In this document: positions 1-11,339 of the stretch, piece by piece
How the letters are laid out: the number at the start of each line of letters is the position of its first letter
Numbering within the stretch: the first letter of the stretch is position 1
Notes under the pieces: model-generated
What the model was told of the DNA's origin: nothing
What the model saw: only the letters and a program-made list of their open reading frames with translations
The model's database searches: none
Made by a program: the position numbers and the translations under genes
From: Vitellaria paradoxa
Lineage: Eukaryota; Streptophyta; Magnoliopsida; Ericales; Sapotaceae
Assembly: GCA_019916065.1 (NCBI GenBank)
Contig: CM034238.1
Span: 5,482,199 to 5,546,198, forward strand
Length of the DNA stretch: 64,000 bases
Reading direction: 5' to 3'

Positions 1-113
1 TGTACTGACAACTTGTGTATTTGTTAATTAAGGTTAGTTTGATCAAACTTTTAAGGGCTTAAGGCAGGGTGCTTTGTTAGATCGACGTGATTCCATTGTC
101 ACCCTCTTGGCTA
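1..113 (+). other. 3' flank of an ABCG transporter gene that lies off the left edge
   Basis: The first bases align almost base for base with 8879 onward, which starts 13 bp after the stop codon of the ABCG fragment ending at 8865. The window therefore opens just after the stop codon of another ABCG copy. No coding sequence of that copy is visible, so whether it is intact is unknown. The match continues beyond this point as the left arm of the segmental duplication. Confidence 0.7.
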
Positions 114-2137
114 CGCCCACTTGAAACCGTGAATATTAAAATATATATTCCTGTTACCCTTCGAACTTTATTTTTTTTTATAATTTTTGATATTTGCTTT
201 TATAATAGTGTCATTTAAAAAAAAAAAAAAAAAACTTTTGCAGAAATAGAGAGAGGATAACCCCGGGGGGTGTTTGGAGAGAAGGGAAAAAAACGAAAGG
301 TAGCAATACTTTATTACCTTTTCATTTGAACAAAAAGGGAACGACCTTCTCTAATTTAATATTTAACACATTTTTTTTACATTGAATTAAAATTAAATTT
401 AATTAAGTTTATGTCAAATATGCAATATAAGTTCATATATAATCGTACAAAAATATTATTTAACAAAATAAAGACAAATTGAGTTTTTTTAAAAGTAAAA
501 TAATATTTTATTTTGACATTAAATTAGTAAAATGTACTTTTATTTATATATTTTTGTGAATATAGTCCTCTCAATTAGTTTTGACTACAAAGAGATAAAG
601 TTTAGTTAAATTTAACAAATTCAGTTAATTTACACTATAGTCTAAATCACATTTAATATCAAATTAGGTGTTATAAATTTGGTGGTGGTTGGCTATTTGA
701 TTGAAACATTTTCATATTAAGTATTTGTATGGATTGTGTAATTTCACGCTTTATTTTAATGAATATGTTTAACGATCACACAATATATATAAGGACAAGA
801 AATGAAATTGGATTGGAGCATTGGACCTGAACCATTGGATAAGGTGGGGAAGTATTTTTTGATAAATTTTGACAATCGTTCCCGAAAGTGATTGAGAATT
901 TGATTAGTTTGATTTGATTAAGAGAGAAGATGAGAGGTGGAGAGAGTTCTACTAAACATGATAGAAATCTGTATATACAAATTTCGTGTTTAAAAAATAA
1001 ACACAAAAAAAATTGTAAGAACAAATTGATTTTTATTGATTTTATCGAAAAATTGATTACAATCTCTGATTATTTCTAACCAAAAAAGTAATTTTTTGAT
1101 TCTTCATTTCAAAACGTTAATTCGAAGGCCTAAAAATGTTAATTCGAGAGTTCGAAAATTGATATCGAACTAACACTTGAGTTTTCTCAGTACTTGAGCA
1201 TTTTAAGGTTTTGGCAGTTTAATTTAACAGGATCTCCTTATAAACAAATAGAAGTATTTTTCTTTTTGGGAGTAACGTCTATTTATATATATGAAAAAGA
1301 GAGTTATAATAGAATTTAATCTCTTTAAAACAATTATTTTATTATTTTATTTATTAATAAGATATAAAAATCAAGGAATTAAAATAACATTATATTTATT
1401 TAATAACTATCACTTATTTATTTTTTTAAGAGATAAAAATTAAGATATATTAATTACTTTCAACAACAGTAGGTCCTGTTGATAAGTGGATAAATTTAAT
1501 GGGTCAAATTTTATCATCTTTATACTGTATAAATCTTTATCCATGGAGGCGTGTAATTTATTTATATATCTAATTTTGGTAAAATCCCAAGAAATATATT
1601 ATTTTATTTATCAATTTTATTATTCATCTAAACTTTTATAAGATGCTCAAGAAATTGATCAAAATTTATGTGTCTACGCTTGTCAAAAAGATTTTTTAGA
1701 GCACCTAAAAACTAGGTTACAAAAAAACAAAGGCGAATGCATGAATTCGCCCCTCTTCTCTCCACACCTCCCATTTCCCCCCCAGAACCAGCACACTATT
1801 AATACCTTTTTAACATCAATCCCCATTAGCGTAGATTTTTTTTTTTCTATCTGTAAATTAATATCACTTAAAATATTTAAAATTTTCATTTTGTTACCGC
1901 AAATTTTCTATGGGTGGGTAGCCACTTGACAATTGCACCGTAATAACTTTTACCGGTATTTCTCAACCAAACCATGAATTGAGGCCATTAAATGTGGAAT
2001 AGTTGACAGCTACGTTCATATATGCACCGGCGGCAAGTTAACCGTTTGATATTTTTGTCATTTTACAAAGGCGGATAGCAAATTTTAATACGGATAGATA
2101 CATGTTCTTTGCATCAGGCACAAGCCAATAATTAAGG

Positions 2138-2453
2138 TGGCATTTAAATTTTTTTATATTTTTGTTTTATATTTTATTTTTTAAAAATTTTAAAATAAGA
2201 AAAATAGATAAAATAAAGAAGTAGAAATACTGTGTTTTTCACATTTTTGAAATTTTCTTTATTTTGGATTCAAAACACTCAGAATGATTTTTTGTTATTT
2301 TTTTATTTCATGTGTGAACTCTTTTTATATTTTTTAAAATAAAATTTGAAAACACAAATAACCAATTATGCTTGTGAACTGTTTTCTTTATTTTCAAAAG
2401 CGTAAAAAGAAAAATGAGTTTAAAATAAAAAATAAAAAATAAATCAAATGCCA
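2138..2453 (+). mobile_element. MITE, about 316 bp, with TGGCATTT termini
   Basis: It starts with TGGCATTT and ends with AAATGCCA, a perfect 8-bp inverted terminal match. The matching site in the right arm (about 14530) lacks it, so it inserted after the segmental duplication or was lost there. A second family member lies in opposite orientation at 35371-35671 and shares most of the interior. Superfamily not determined: I could not find a clear target-site duplication. Confidence 0.7.
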
Positions 2454-2472
2454 TCCAAATAAATTTTTCATA

Positions 2473-2655
2473 GGTAGCAAATTTTAATTTGGATGGCTGC
2501 TTGGGAGTCGTGCTGATAGGCTAGCATTTGCTGTGCATGACTTCCATTGTCATTTGATCATGGGTAGCAAATTTTAATTTGGATTGCTACTTGGGTGTTG
2601 TGCTGGTAGACTAGCATTTGCGGTGCATTACTTCTATTGTCTCCCATTTGATTGA
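2473..2655 (+). repeat. two tandem units of about 90 bp
   Basis: Units begin at 2473 and 2563 with the shared word GGTAGCAAATTTTAATTTGG, and each continues through a similar CTAGCATTTG segment. The corresponding right-arm sites (about 14540 and 16268) hold one unit each, so the second unit arose in this arm. An older, more diverged relative of the unit head sits at about 2070. Confidence 0.75.
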
Positions 2656-2660
2656 TGAGG

Positions 2661-2701
2661 ATGTGTGTGCGCGTGCGCGCGCGCACACGTGCGTGTGTGT
2701 A
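2661..2701. repeat. alternating purine-pyrimidine GT/GC tract
   Basis: About 41 bp of nearly perfect alternation of purine and pyrimidine, with a GCGCGCGC core flanked by GT runs, a composition able to form Z-DNA. Both right-arm homologues (about 14638 and 16368) instead carry short AT-alternating sequence, so the tract expanded only here. Confidence 0.8.
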
Positions 2702-2989
2702 TTTGTATATATTTAAATATAATTTTTTTGTTTGCTACTTTGAAGCTGTGTTTAAAATAAGAATTTATTAAAAAAATAGAATAAATAAGAGTTTATATTC
2801 ATCTATGCGCTTCTTGAGTAACTCTGTATAAATTTATTTAATTGGTTTAATTTGGAATTTCTGACGAAACCAGACCCAATGCTTTGTGAATAGGGTTAGA
2901 GCCCATATCCTTTTCTTTAGGCTTGATGGCCCATTAGTCTTTCAACCCCAACTGAAAGACTCGGCCCATTTAGATTTATTACTAGCTCA

Positions 2990-3138
2990 TTTTGACACTA
3001 TTTAGAGTTAAAAAAATATATAAAATTTTATAAATCTTTACAAATACGAATTACGAAATTATAAAATTTAAATTTTTTACTCATTACACAAAATACGAGA
3101 CATTAATTTTTACAAATTTATACAACTTCAAGGGCACC
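2990..3138. mobile_element. short MITE-like insertion (GTTTGGAGT family)
   Basis: This segment is absent at the homologous site near 14940. Its interior (AAATCTTTACAAATACGAAT, then an ATTACGAAAT block and a short GACATTAATTTTTA block) recurs at 25910-26045 and 31960-32128. The termini are degraded in this copy, so the ends are approximate. Confidence 0.55.
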
Positions 3139-3492
3139 CACACGGGTACACCCATGTTCTGGTAATCTAATGTGCTAGTTGGGTTAATAATTTATATTTT
3201 TGGTTAAGTTGGGCTGAAAAATTCGTATTGGATTGTGGCTGAGGCCGATAATCCATTATGTTTCTTTTTTTACCATTCCATGTGACAATCCATGGATTTC
3301 ACCGACCCAGTTGATGACCCACGACACGTTTCAACAATCACTCTTAAATGATACGAGGCTCGGTCGGTGAAGTAAAATGGTAAGAGAGAGAGATAGAGAG
3401 AGAGATAGGGGGAAGGAAAAAAAAAAGAAAGAAAAGTTTGAGAAATTGATTGAAGTTCAACTTTATTATTTTTAGTTGAGGATCAATACTCA

Positions 3493-4078
3493 GGGACGTT
3501 TGCTAGTAAAATTTTTAACAAAAAATTACTCACTTTTGATTTTTGAGTGTTTCACAAATTATCAATTTTTATCTTTTTTTACTCTGCTATAATAATTTTT
3601 TAACTCAAAAATTATCAAAAATTGCTAAAATTGTTAAAAGTTACTAATAGTTGTCAAAAATTACTAAGAAAAATACTCAAAGTTACCAAAAATTTTACTA
3701 AACACTCAAAAATTACAAAAAGTAACCCGCCATGGGAGCCCAGTGATTCTTAGGACCAATCGTAAACTCGGAAGTCTTTAATTCAAATCCCGCAAACCCG
3801 GAGGTCTTGAGTTCGAATATCGTTGTCTACTACCCCGCCTTACCTGGTGCTTGGGTCTTGTGAGTGGGTTCAAGCATTCCGTTTACCCATTGGTTATGTG
3901 ATTCGTTGAAGGACGTAATAAATCAGTGTGGGTTCTAGGTTATCAAAAAAATTACAAAAGATTGCTAAAAACTATTAAAAATTGCTACTTGCTTCATCAA
4001 ACACACTAGAAATTATAACTAATAATTTTTGACCAAAAATATCAAATATTATTAAAAATTGTGACTTCAAATGCCTCA
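3493..4078 (+). mobile_element. Tourist-like (PIF/Harbinger type) MITE, interrupted by a SINE
   Basis: The left end GGGACGTTTG and the right end CAAATGCCTCA are diverged inverted repeats; inside them AATTTTTAA is shared in inverted orientation. The flanking trinucleotides are TCA and TTA, and the uninterrupted site in the right arm (about 18516) has a single TTA. A three-base T-N-A target duplication is typical of PIF/Harbinger elements. A family member with cleaner ends is at 20075-20425. A SINE (3723-3950) is nested inside. Confidence 0.65.
3723..3950 (+). mobile_element. tRNA-derived SINE (Au-like), full or nearly full length
   Basis: The body contains a box B-like GAGTTCGAATATC near 3810 and ends in an A-rich tail. 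It is flanked by a direct repeat of about 11-12 bp, ATTACAAAA(A)G, at 3711-3722 and 3951-3960. The 3' half (from GATTCGTTGAAGGACG on) resembles the tail of plant Au-type SINEs; a fragment of the same tail is at 51771-51830. It sits inside the MITE at 3493-4078, so it is younger than that insertion. Confidence 0.7.
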
Positions 4079-4239
4079 TTAGTTTCCAAAAAACCAAAAA
4101 AAAAAAAAATAATAAATAAATTGAGAGACAATATTTTTTTAATGAATCGAAACTCCACTGATTTATTACACCTCCTCAACGAATCATGTAATCGATAGGT
4201 AAATTGGGATTTTGTGCAACACCACACAAAATCACACGA

Positions 4240-4650
4240 ACCGATTAATATTATTTTTTTAATTTAATCGGTTTATTTGTGTTCCTTGAAAGAGGCGGAT
4301 GATAAAAATCATTATTTTCGGTTAAATTTCATGAGTTTAGGATTATTTTTTTAATCTTTTTTTTCTCTTATATATTTTTTTAATCAAAATTTAATTTTTT
4401 AAGAAGTTATAACTTTTAAGTGTGTTAATTGTATTCGTAAAAAAAAAAAAAAAAATTTCACAGCCATATGGGTAAAAGTTCCAAAAAAAATTAGTTTTTT
4501 TAATTACTTTTTTATCCAAATGAATAGCTATAACCATTTTTTTTTTTTTTGTGGATGCGATTAACATGTCTAAAAAGTACAATCTCTATATATAATATTA
4601 AATTTTGGTGAAAAAAATTTTGAGATGAAAAAAACTCCAAAAAATAAAAA
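4240..4650. repeat. MITE-like repeat present in both duplication arms and at 30.4 kb
   Basis: The interior carries a TGTTAATTGTATTCG block, an A-rich run, a TCCAAATGAATAGCTA block and a TTAACA-GTCTAAAAAGTA block. The same order occurs at about 18680-19100 (its partner in the right arm) and, independently, at 30380-30745. Boundaries are approximate and no target duplication was identified here. Confidence 0.5.
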
Positions 4651-5605
4651 TAAAAATTAAAGAGTAAATTACATATACCTCCGCTCAATATTTAAATAAA
4701 CATTGACAACTTCCGTTAAATAAATAGTTAAAATAACCAAAATTTTAGATAACTGTCTTATCTTACCATTCCTCTCACTTTTTTTTCTCTATTTTCATTA
4801 AAAAAATTTTCTTTTTTTTATTTTTACTTGTTTTTAATTTTTTTAAAGAAAACTTACGAATATATAAGAAAGAGAAATGAGTAAAATAAAAAATAACTAA
4901 AATTTTAGTTTATTTGACATTTTTTATTAAATTTTGATAACTGATTTAATAGAATGCAGTTAATGTTAACAATATTTCAAATAAGAGAGGTAATTAAGTA
5001 TAATTTTTAAAAGTTAAAGAATCATAAACATAATTAAATAAATATTGAGGAAAGGGTAGTATAATTTATCCAAAATTAAAACCAACCTTCCACAACCAAA
5101 TCAAGCCTAAGTAGTGCACGCTCCTAAATTTTAGTTCTTTTGGACCTTTGGTAGGTTGAAGATTTATGGAGATTAATTTCTTTCCCTTTTTGTCCCGCGG
5201 TGCCTGACCTTGGCAATAAATTTTTAAATTGATTTTTATGCTTCAAAGTTAACTTTTTTTTTTTCCTTTGTACTAATTAAACAATATCATACCTGTTTTA
5301 TATAAAAATTAGAGTGATAAATTCAGATGACTAACCAAAATAATTTACTTCTCTTAATAGAAATACAGGACTTATTTGGTAAATGCTAAAAGTCTTCAAT
5401 TTCTTTCTTTTTCTTTTTCTTTTTTTTTTCAATCAAAATTTACTAAATATATAACTTCCTTTTCCGTGCGTAAAATCATTAAATTTTTTTAACTCTAATT
5501 ATTTTTTTTAACATTCATAAGTTTTTATTAGTTGTATTTGTGGTAAAAAGTTACCAAATACTAATGATATATGCACTTTTTTATTAGTTTTACTTCATAA
5601 TAAAA

Positions 5606-7385
5606 CAAAGAAAAAGAAAGAGAAGTAAACACAATTAATTTTAGTGGTTCGACTTTAATATTGCCTACATCCACTTCTCAAGTCTTCCTTGAGATTTCTT
5701 CACTATTTTTTGAAGAATTTATTACACACTAGCTTCCTTCAGGTGCTAGAAATCTTTCCCAAATGATTTTATCCTCAAATCACTTGCACCAAGTGATTCT
5801 ATTTCCAAATCATTCCACAATTCTCTGTCAAAGAATATTCCTTATCTTGATTCTAACATTTGAACCAAAATCAATAAGAGTTCACCCAACTCTCACAAAT
5901 TAAAAAGGTTATAAATTTTCTTTTATTACAATAACAATGATGAGCTTAAAACTCAATCAAATCAAAAAAGAAATTCTCACAAGTTGAGTATAAAAGATGA
6001 AGTAAAGTGTAGGAAAATATCACTCTATATTTGAAAAATGATGAACTTTCTTATTTTCTTTATAAGTGTAGATATCCAGAATTGAGGGCCGCCACCCTTT
6101 CACCAAGTAAGGTGGCGCCACCCATCGGCCGCGCTACTTGCATTAGTCGCGCCATTTTCATCGGGGGCATTTGAGGTCATGGAGTATTCCAGGCCTCATA
6201 CACTTAACTTAACCCAAATGATAGGAGCGAGACTCAAGGGTCAGTCGTAAAAAAGCTTACTAGCACACACTCATCTGCGAAACTATCAGGAACGAGTGAC
6301 TTGGTGGCTAGAGTTGGAGGATCCGTCGATATATCGTCGACTAGCCCAAGGAGAGAGAAAATCACTATATGACAAAACTTATCCTTCATCTTATAACCGC
6401 TTCATACCTATATGACCATGACCTTTGTACTAGTTGACCAAGTAGGGGTGTTACCATTATTTGGTTAGAGTACTCTCACCTACTAACGTACCAGACCTTA
6501 CAAAGTAAGCCACATGGCCAAAGAACTACTGTCCTTAGTACCTCTAGGCCAATCTCTTTGTCCCGACTCATTTCCTATAAATACCTTTACCCACAACACT
6601 CTCCAGATATATATGACCTATTCCTTTATCCTTTATTTTCACCCAAAACTTGCAACTATCTTCTCTTTCCGTCACTCTAGGCTATCTCAACTCTCACCCT
6701 ATCCGACTCGGTGATTCCCTGCCATTGACGACATATAACATTATTCCCAGATAGTTGGAAATCCATTAGTATTTCGATCACTCACAGTAAGCACTTCCTT
6801 CTTGCTTTGTTCTTTTTTTGTTGAATCTGAGTTTGATACTCTATTTATAGGGAAAAATTTCCAAATGGCCGTTACTAAGTGAAAAAATGCTTTTGCCCTT
6901 CAAAGAATTTGAATTTCTTTATTTCCAATGTTGCCTTCTAGATTTCGATTTTCTGAAATACATTTGTAACTATTTTTCAACCTCATAACATCAATATCTG
7001 ACATTTTCTTAGAGTAATGACTTTGTAGACATATAAGTCAACTATCATATGGCTGAATTTGAAATTCATACAACAGTTAGATCTTAGATATAACCTTCAA
7101 ATCAAGACTAGCTTTAGATACATTTTTTTTGACAATCTAAATCTATGTTTCAAATTAAAGCTACTCTCTCACCTTAATACTTTTGGAATTTGAAAAACTT
7201 AAACTACATAAGCTGTGGTTTTACAAGTCTTTTTCTCACACACCAAAAATTAAAAATTTTTTTAAGGTTGTAAAAATCGAGACTAGATCTAAAATACAAA
7301 ATTAAAACTTCTTCTGCAATAACTGATCTTCCATATCAGTTTTGGACATCTTCCCTTAAGATCCACAAAACATTCCCTTCGAGAA
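5606..7385. other. gene-free spacer between duplication arms, retroelement-like
   Basis: No supported gene. The stretch 5630-6060 contains a GTGGTTCGACTTTAATATTG segment resembling repeated sequence common in plant transposon debris. It appears to continue at 6792-7380 after an inserted solo LTR (6067-6786). I cannot classify the host repeat. The last part runs into the decayed ABCG fragment. Confidence 0.4.
6067..6786 (+). mobile_element. candidate solo LTR, about 720 bp
   Basis: It begins TGTAGATATCC and ends TCACTCACA (TG...CA). The flanking pentamers are ATAAG and GTAAG, a 4/5 match for a target duplication. It is more GC-rich than its surroundings. A TATA-box-like CCTATAAATACC lies at about 6577-6588, the position expected for the U3/R promoter of an LTR. 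No internal retrotransposon domain adjoins it, hence 'solo'. Confidence 0.5.
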
Positions 7386-7389
7386 AATT

Positions 7390-8865
7390 GTAGATATGAA
7401 AATATTTTGTTAACATGTTTCGCGATCCAGGCTACTATTGGTTGCGCCTAGCTATATACATTGCGTTAGGCTTAGGTTGAGGCAGTGTATTCTTTAATAT
7501 TCGTCCCGGTTATGATTCAATTCATGTAATCTTTTGTGTTTTAAAGATGTAGAACAAGCTTTCTCCGAAACTTAATTAATTCCCAATTGACTTCTTGTGG
7601 TTTTTGTGTGAATAGTTAAAAAAGAGGTTCATTGCTCACGTTCGTAGCTTCATTCTTGACCATCATGGCCATTGCGGTTTCCCTTCATTCGTGGAGGACT
7701 CGAAGGTAATTAGTTCGGGGGCATTTGGTAGTCCAATTTTTAACAACTTTTGGTATTTGTGTGCCAAAAGTTGGTAGTTGATAATTTTAGTGTTTGATAA
7801 AGTAAATAGTAAATTTTAGTAACTTTTAGTAACTTTTAAGTGTTTGGTAAAATTTTTAATAATTGTTGATAATTTTCAGTAATTTTTTATAACTTTTTAT
7901 ATGTTCGATAAAAATTTTAGTAACTTTTTGAATTAATCAAGTGATTGTAATTGAGCAGAAAAGTAGTAAAAATTAATATTTTATCAAAAACGTAAAAAAC
8001 AAAAGTTGTTTTATACTAAAAATTTGTTCACCAATCACCGCCGAAATCAAGGGTCGGTACAATTTATAGTTCAAACAATAATCAACTTCCATAATTTCAA
8101 TTTCAAATGATAGACTCAGATTTACTGTTAGATCATTCTAGTGAAATTTCTGATAACAGAGCTTTGCCCTTTTCTTTTTTCACGTGCTCAGCTCTTTGGC
8201 CGTGAAAGGTTAAACGGGCACTATGGGGCAGCAGCATTTGTAGTTGGCAACACGCTTTCGTCCATGCCGTACTTGCTCCTCGTCTCTGTAATCCCGGGTG
8301 CAATCGTTTACTTTCTCGCGGGACTTTTTCATCATCGGATCGAACGGCGTGCTTCACTTTGGTTCTCTTCTCTTGCATGCTACTAGTCGAGAGCCTCATG
8401 ATGATAGTCGCAAGCGTGGTGCCGAACTTCCTCATGGGACTAATCGCCGGAGCCGGAATCCAAGGCTTGATGATGCTGAGCGGTGGGTTCTTTCAATTGC
8501 CAAGTGACCTCCCCAAGCTTTTCTGGAAGTACCCCTTGTACTACATTGGATTCCACAGGTATGCGTTCCAAGGACTGTGCAAGAATGAGTTTGAAGGGCT
8601 CACGTTTGAGGATGATACCCAGATGGGGGGCCTACCCACTGCCGTCAATGGGGATGAAATTCTGAGAAGTGTGTTTGAAGTTGAGATGGGTTATTCCAAG
8701 TGGGTTGATCTTGGTGTCTTGTTTGGGATGGTGGTGTTTTATAGGTTCTTGTTCTTTGGCTTCATCAAGACTGCTGAGAAGATGAAGCCTGTCGTTAGAG
8801 ATCTGTTGCTTGTTTTGAGTAGGCAGAGAAAGCAGATTATCGTGAATCCGGATTCGGTGTTGTGA
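7390..8865 (+). pseudogene. ABCG (WBC) half-transporter, decayed 3' fragment
   Basis: This encodes the C-terminal membrane half of a plant ABCG exporter of the ABCG11/12/15 type, plasma-membrane transporters of lipids and other hydrophobic compounds. Three exon remnants are visible. About 7400-7525 reads FVNMFRDPGYYWLRLAIYI then an in-frame TGA at 7478-7480. About 7620-7705 reads RGSLLTFVASFLTIMAI, then GFPSFVEDSK after a missing base at 7674-7675, and ends at a GT donor. The last exon runs 8192-8865 after a pyrimidine-rich CAG acceptor: LFGRERLNGHYG, TM segments, PNFLMG, GAGIQGLMMLSGGFF, and stop at 8863-8865. The frame changes again between about 8325 and 8358. The ATP-binding half and upstream exons are absent. 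The late exon is otherwise well kept, so decay is fairly recent, or some lesions could be assembly errors. Confidence 0.85.
7713..8030 (+). repeat. MITE-like sequence in the last intron of the ABCG fragment
   Basis: It starts with a GGGGGCATTTGGTAG end like those of the Tourist-like elements at 3493 and 20075, followed by the same reiterated AGTAACTTTTAG / AATTTTTAAC words. The right end is not recognisable, so this may be a truncated copy. Confidence 0.45.
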
Positions 8866-10822
8866 TGTGATTGTGATTGTACTGACAAATGTGTATTTGT
8901 AAATTAAGGTTAGTTTGATCAAACTTTTTTATGTTTGTAACATTTACGGAATTAAGGCAGGATGCTTTGTTAGATCGACGTGATTCCATTGTCACCCTCT
9001 TGGCTGACGCCCACTTGAAACCGTGAACATTATAATAGATATTCCTATTATCCTTCGAACACTTTTTTTTAATAATTTTTGGTATTTGCTTTTGAAATAG
9101 TGTCAATTAGAAAAAAAAAAAAAAAAAAACGAAAACAAAATTTTGCAAAAATATAGTCAGGATAACCCCGGGGGATATTTGGAGAAAAGGGAAAAAAAAA
9201 AAAAAACAAAGGGTAGCTACACTTTATTACCTTATATTTGAACAAAAAGGGAACAACTTTCTCTAATTTAAAATTTAATACATAATTTTTTTTTAAATTG
9301 AATTAAAATTAAATTTAATTAAATTTATGTCACATATGCAATATAAGCTCATATATAATCGTACAAAAATATTATTTATCAAAATAAAGATAAATTGAGT
9401 TTTTTTAAAAGTAAAATAATATTTTATTTTAATATAAAAATTAGTAAAATGTATTTTTATTTATCTATTTTTATGAATATATATTTCTCAATTAAGTTTA
9501 ACTACTGAGAGACAAAGTTTAGTTAAATTTAACAAATTCAATTAATTTACACTTTAATTTAAATCACATTTAATATCAAATTAGGTGTCATAAATTTGGT
9601 TTTTGGTTATTTGATTGAAACATTTTCATATTGAGTATTTGTATGAACTGTGTAATTTCACTCTTTATTTTTATGAATACATTTAATGATCACACAATAT
9701 ATATAGGGACAAGGAATGAAATTGGATTGGAACACCGAACTTGAACCATTGGGTAAGGTGAGGAAGCATTTTTTGATAAATTTTGACAGTCGTTCTCGAA
9801 AGCAATTAAGAATTTGATTAGTTTGATTTGATTAAGAGAGAAGATGAGAGGTGGAGAGGGTTCTACTGAGTGTGGTAGAAATTTGAATATACAAATTCTT
9901 GTTTATAAAATAAACGCAAAAAAATTGTAAGAACAAATTGATTTTTATTAATTTATCGAAAAATGAATTACAATCTCTGATAAATTTTAACTAAAAAATA
10001 ATCTTTTGATTCTTTATTTCAAAACGTTAATTCAAAGGCTTAAAAATGTTAACTCGAGAGCTTGAAAATTGATATTGAGCCAACACTTGAGTTTTCTTAG
10101 TACTTGAAAAATTTTGGTGCTTTAACAGTTTGATCCAATAGAATCTTCTTACAAACAAATAGAAGTATTTTTCTTTTTGGGTGTGATCTATTACATATAG
10201 AAAAAGAGAGTTATAATAGAATTTAATCCCTCTAAGAGAATTATTTTATTATTTTATGTATTAATAAGATATAAAAATCAAGGAATTAAAATGACATTAT
10301 ATTTATTTAATAATTATCACTTATTTATTTTTAAGAGATAAAAATTAAGATGTATTAATTATCTTAAATAGTAAGTCTTCTTGACAAATGACTAAATCTA
10401 ATGGGTTAAATTTTATCATCTTTATACTGCATAAATCTTCTCACATGGTGGCGTATAATTTGTTTACAACTGTAATTTTAGTAAAGTCCCACGAAACACA
10501 TTATTTAATTTGCCAATTTTATTATTTATTTGAACTTTTATAAGACACGTAAGAAATTGATCAAAATTTATGTGTCTACGCTTTTCAAAAAGATTTGTTA
10601 GGATACCCAAAAACTAGGTTACAAAAAACAGAAGCAAGTGCATGAATTTGCCCTTCTCCTTTCCACACCTCCCATTTTCCCCCAGAGCACGCACACTGTT
10701 AGTACTTTTTTAATATCAAACCCCATCAGTGTAGAATTTTTTTTTTCTATCTGTAAATTAATACCACTTAAAATATTTAAAATTTTCATTTTGTTATCGC
10801 AAAATTTAGTATGGGTGGGTAG

Positions 10823-11310
10823 TCTTACGTGCTTATGAAACTGATCTAGTATGTGATTTATGGATGTGTGATTGGTTGGCCATTGATTTGGTATGTGGTT
10901 AATGGAGAGGTAATTATTTGGCCCGATAAGTAGAGATCTATTTCTTGTTATTCCCTATTTTGGATATACTCAAATATAAGGAGATGGATAAAATAAACGA
11001 TTGGTTTGCTTGGAAATTAGAACCTCCAGAGTTAGTTAACTACTAACCAAAAGGATATATATTCTGCTTATTATTACCATCAAAAGCGATTACATATAAA
11101 TAAATTGGGACTAAACCGCTTCCCATTCAAATTAGGAACAAACTCCCCCACAACTCTCTTATCCTAATAACAAACTCTCCACAACTCTTTTATTTTACCC
11201 TAATTCAAATCAAATAACGAAATATCTTTCTAACGTAATCCACTAACCAAAAACTTATTCAAATTTAATCCGCTATTAATATTATCATTATCTCAAAGTG
11301 GCATATGACA
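10823..11310 (-). repeat. 3' LTR (minus-strand sense) of the gag-only element
   Basis: About 488 bp. In plus orientation it starts TCTTACGTGC, where TG would be expected, and ends CATATGACA. It shares the CTGATCTGGTATGTGG-type head and the interior with the repeats at 13877-14312 and 15602-16038 but is the most diverged of the three. Confidence 0.8.
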
Positions 11311-11339
11311 TTCCACCAGCTTAGAAAACACCATTGTCC

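Larger units (their letters stand above)
1..5605. repeat. left arm of a tandem segmental duplication
   Basis: Positions 1-1920 match 8879-10822. About 1920-2140 and 2455-3480 match the pieces at 14313-15120, 16039-16726 and 18264-18515. Positions 4079-5605 match 18517-20066. The offset starts at 8878 and grows as later insertions expand the right arm. Sequence found only in this arm: a MITE (2138-2453), an extra 90-bp repeat unit, a GT/GC tract, a short MITE (2990-3138) and a Tourist-like element (3493-4078). No gene is visible within the arm; it is AT-rich intergenic DNA. Confidence 0.85.
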
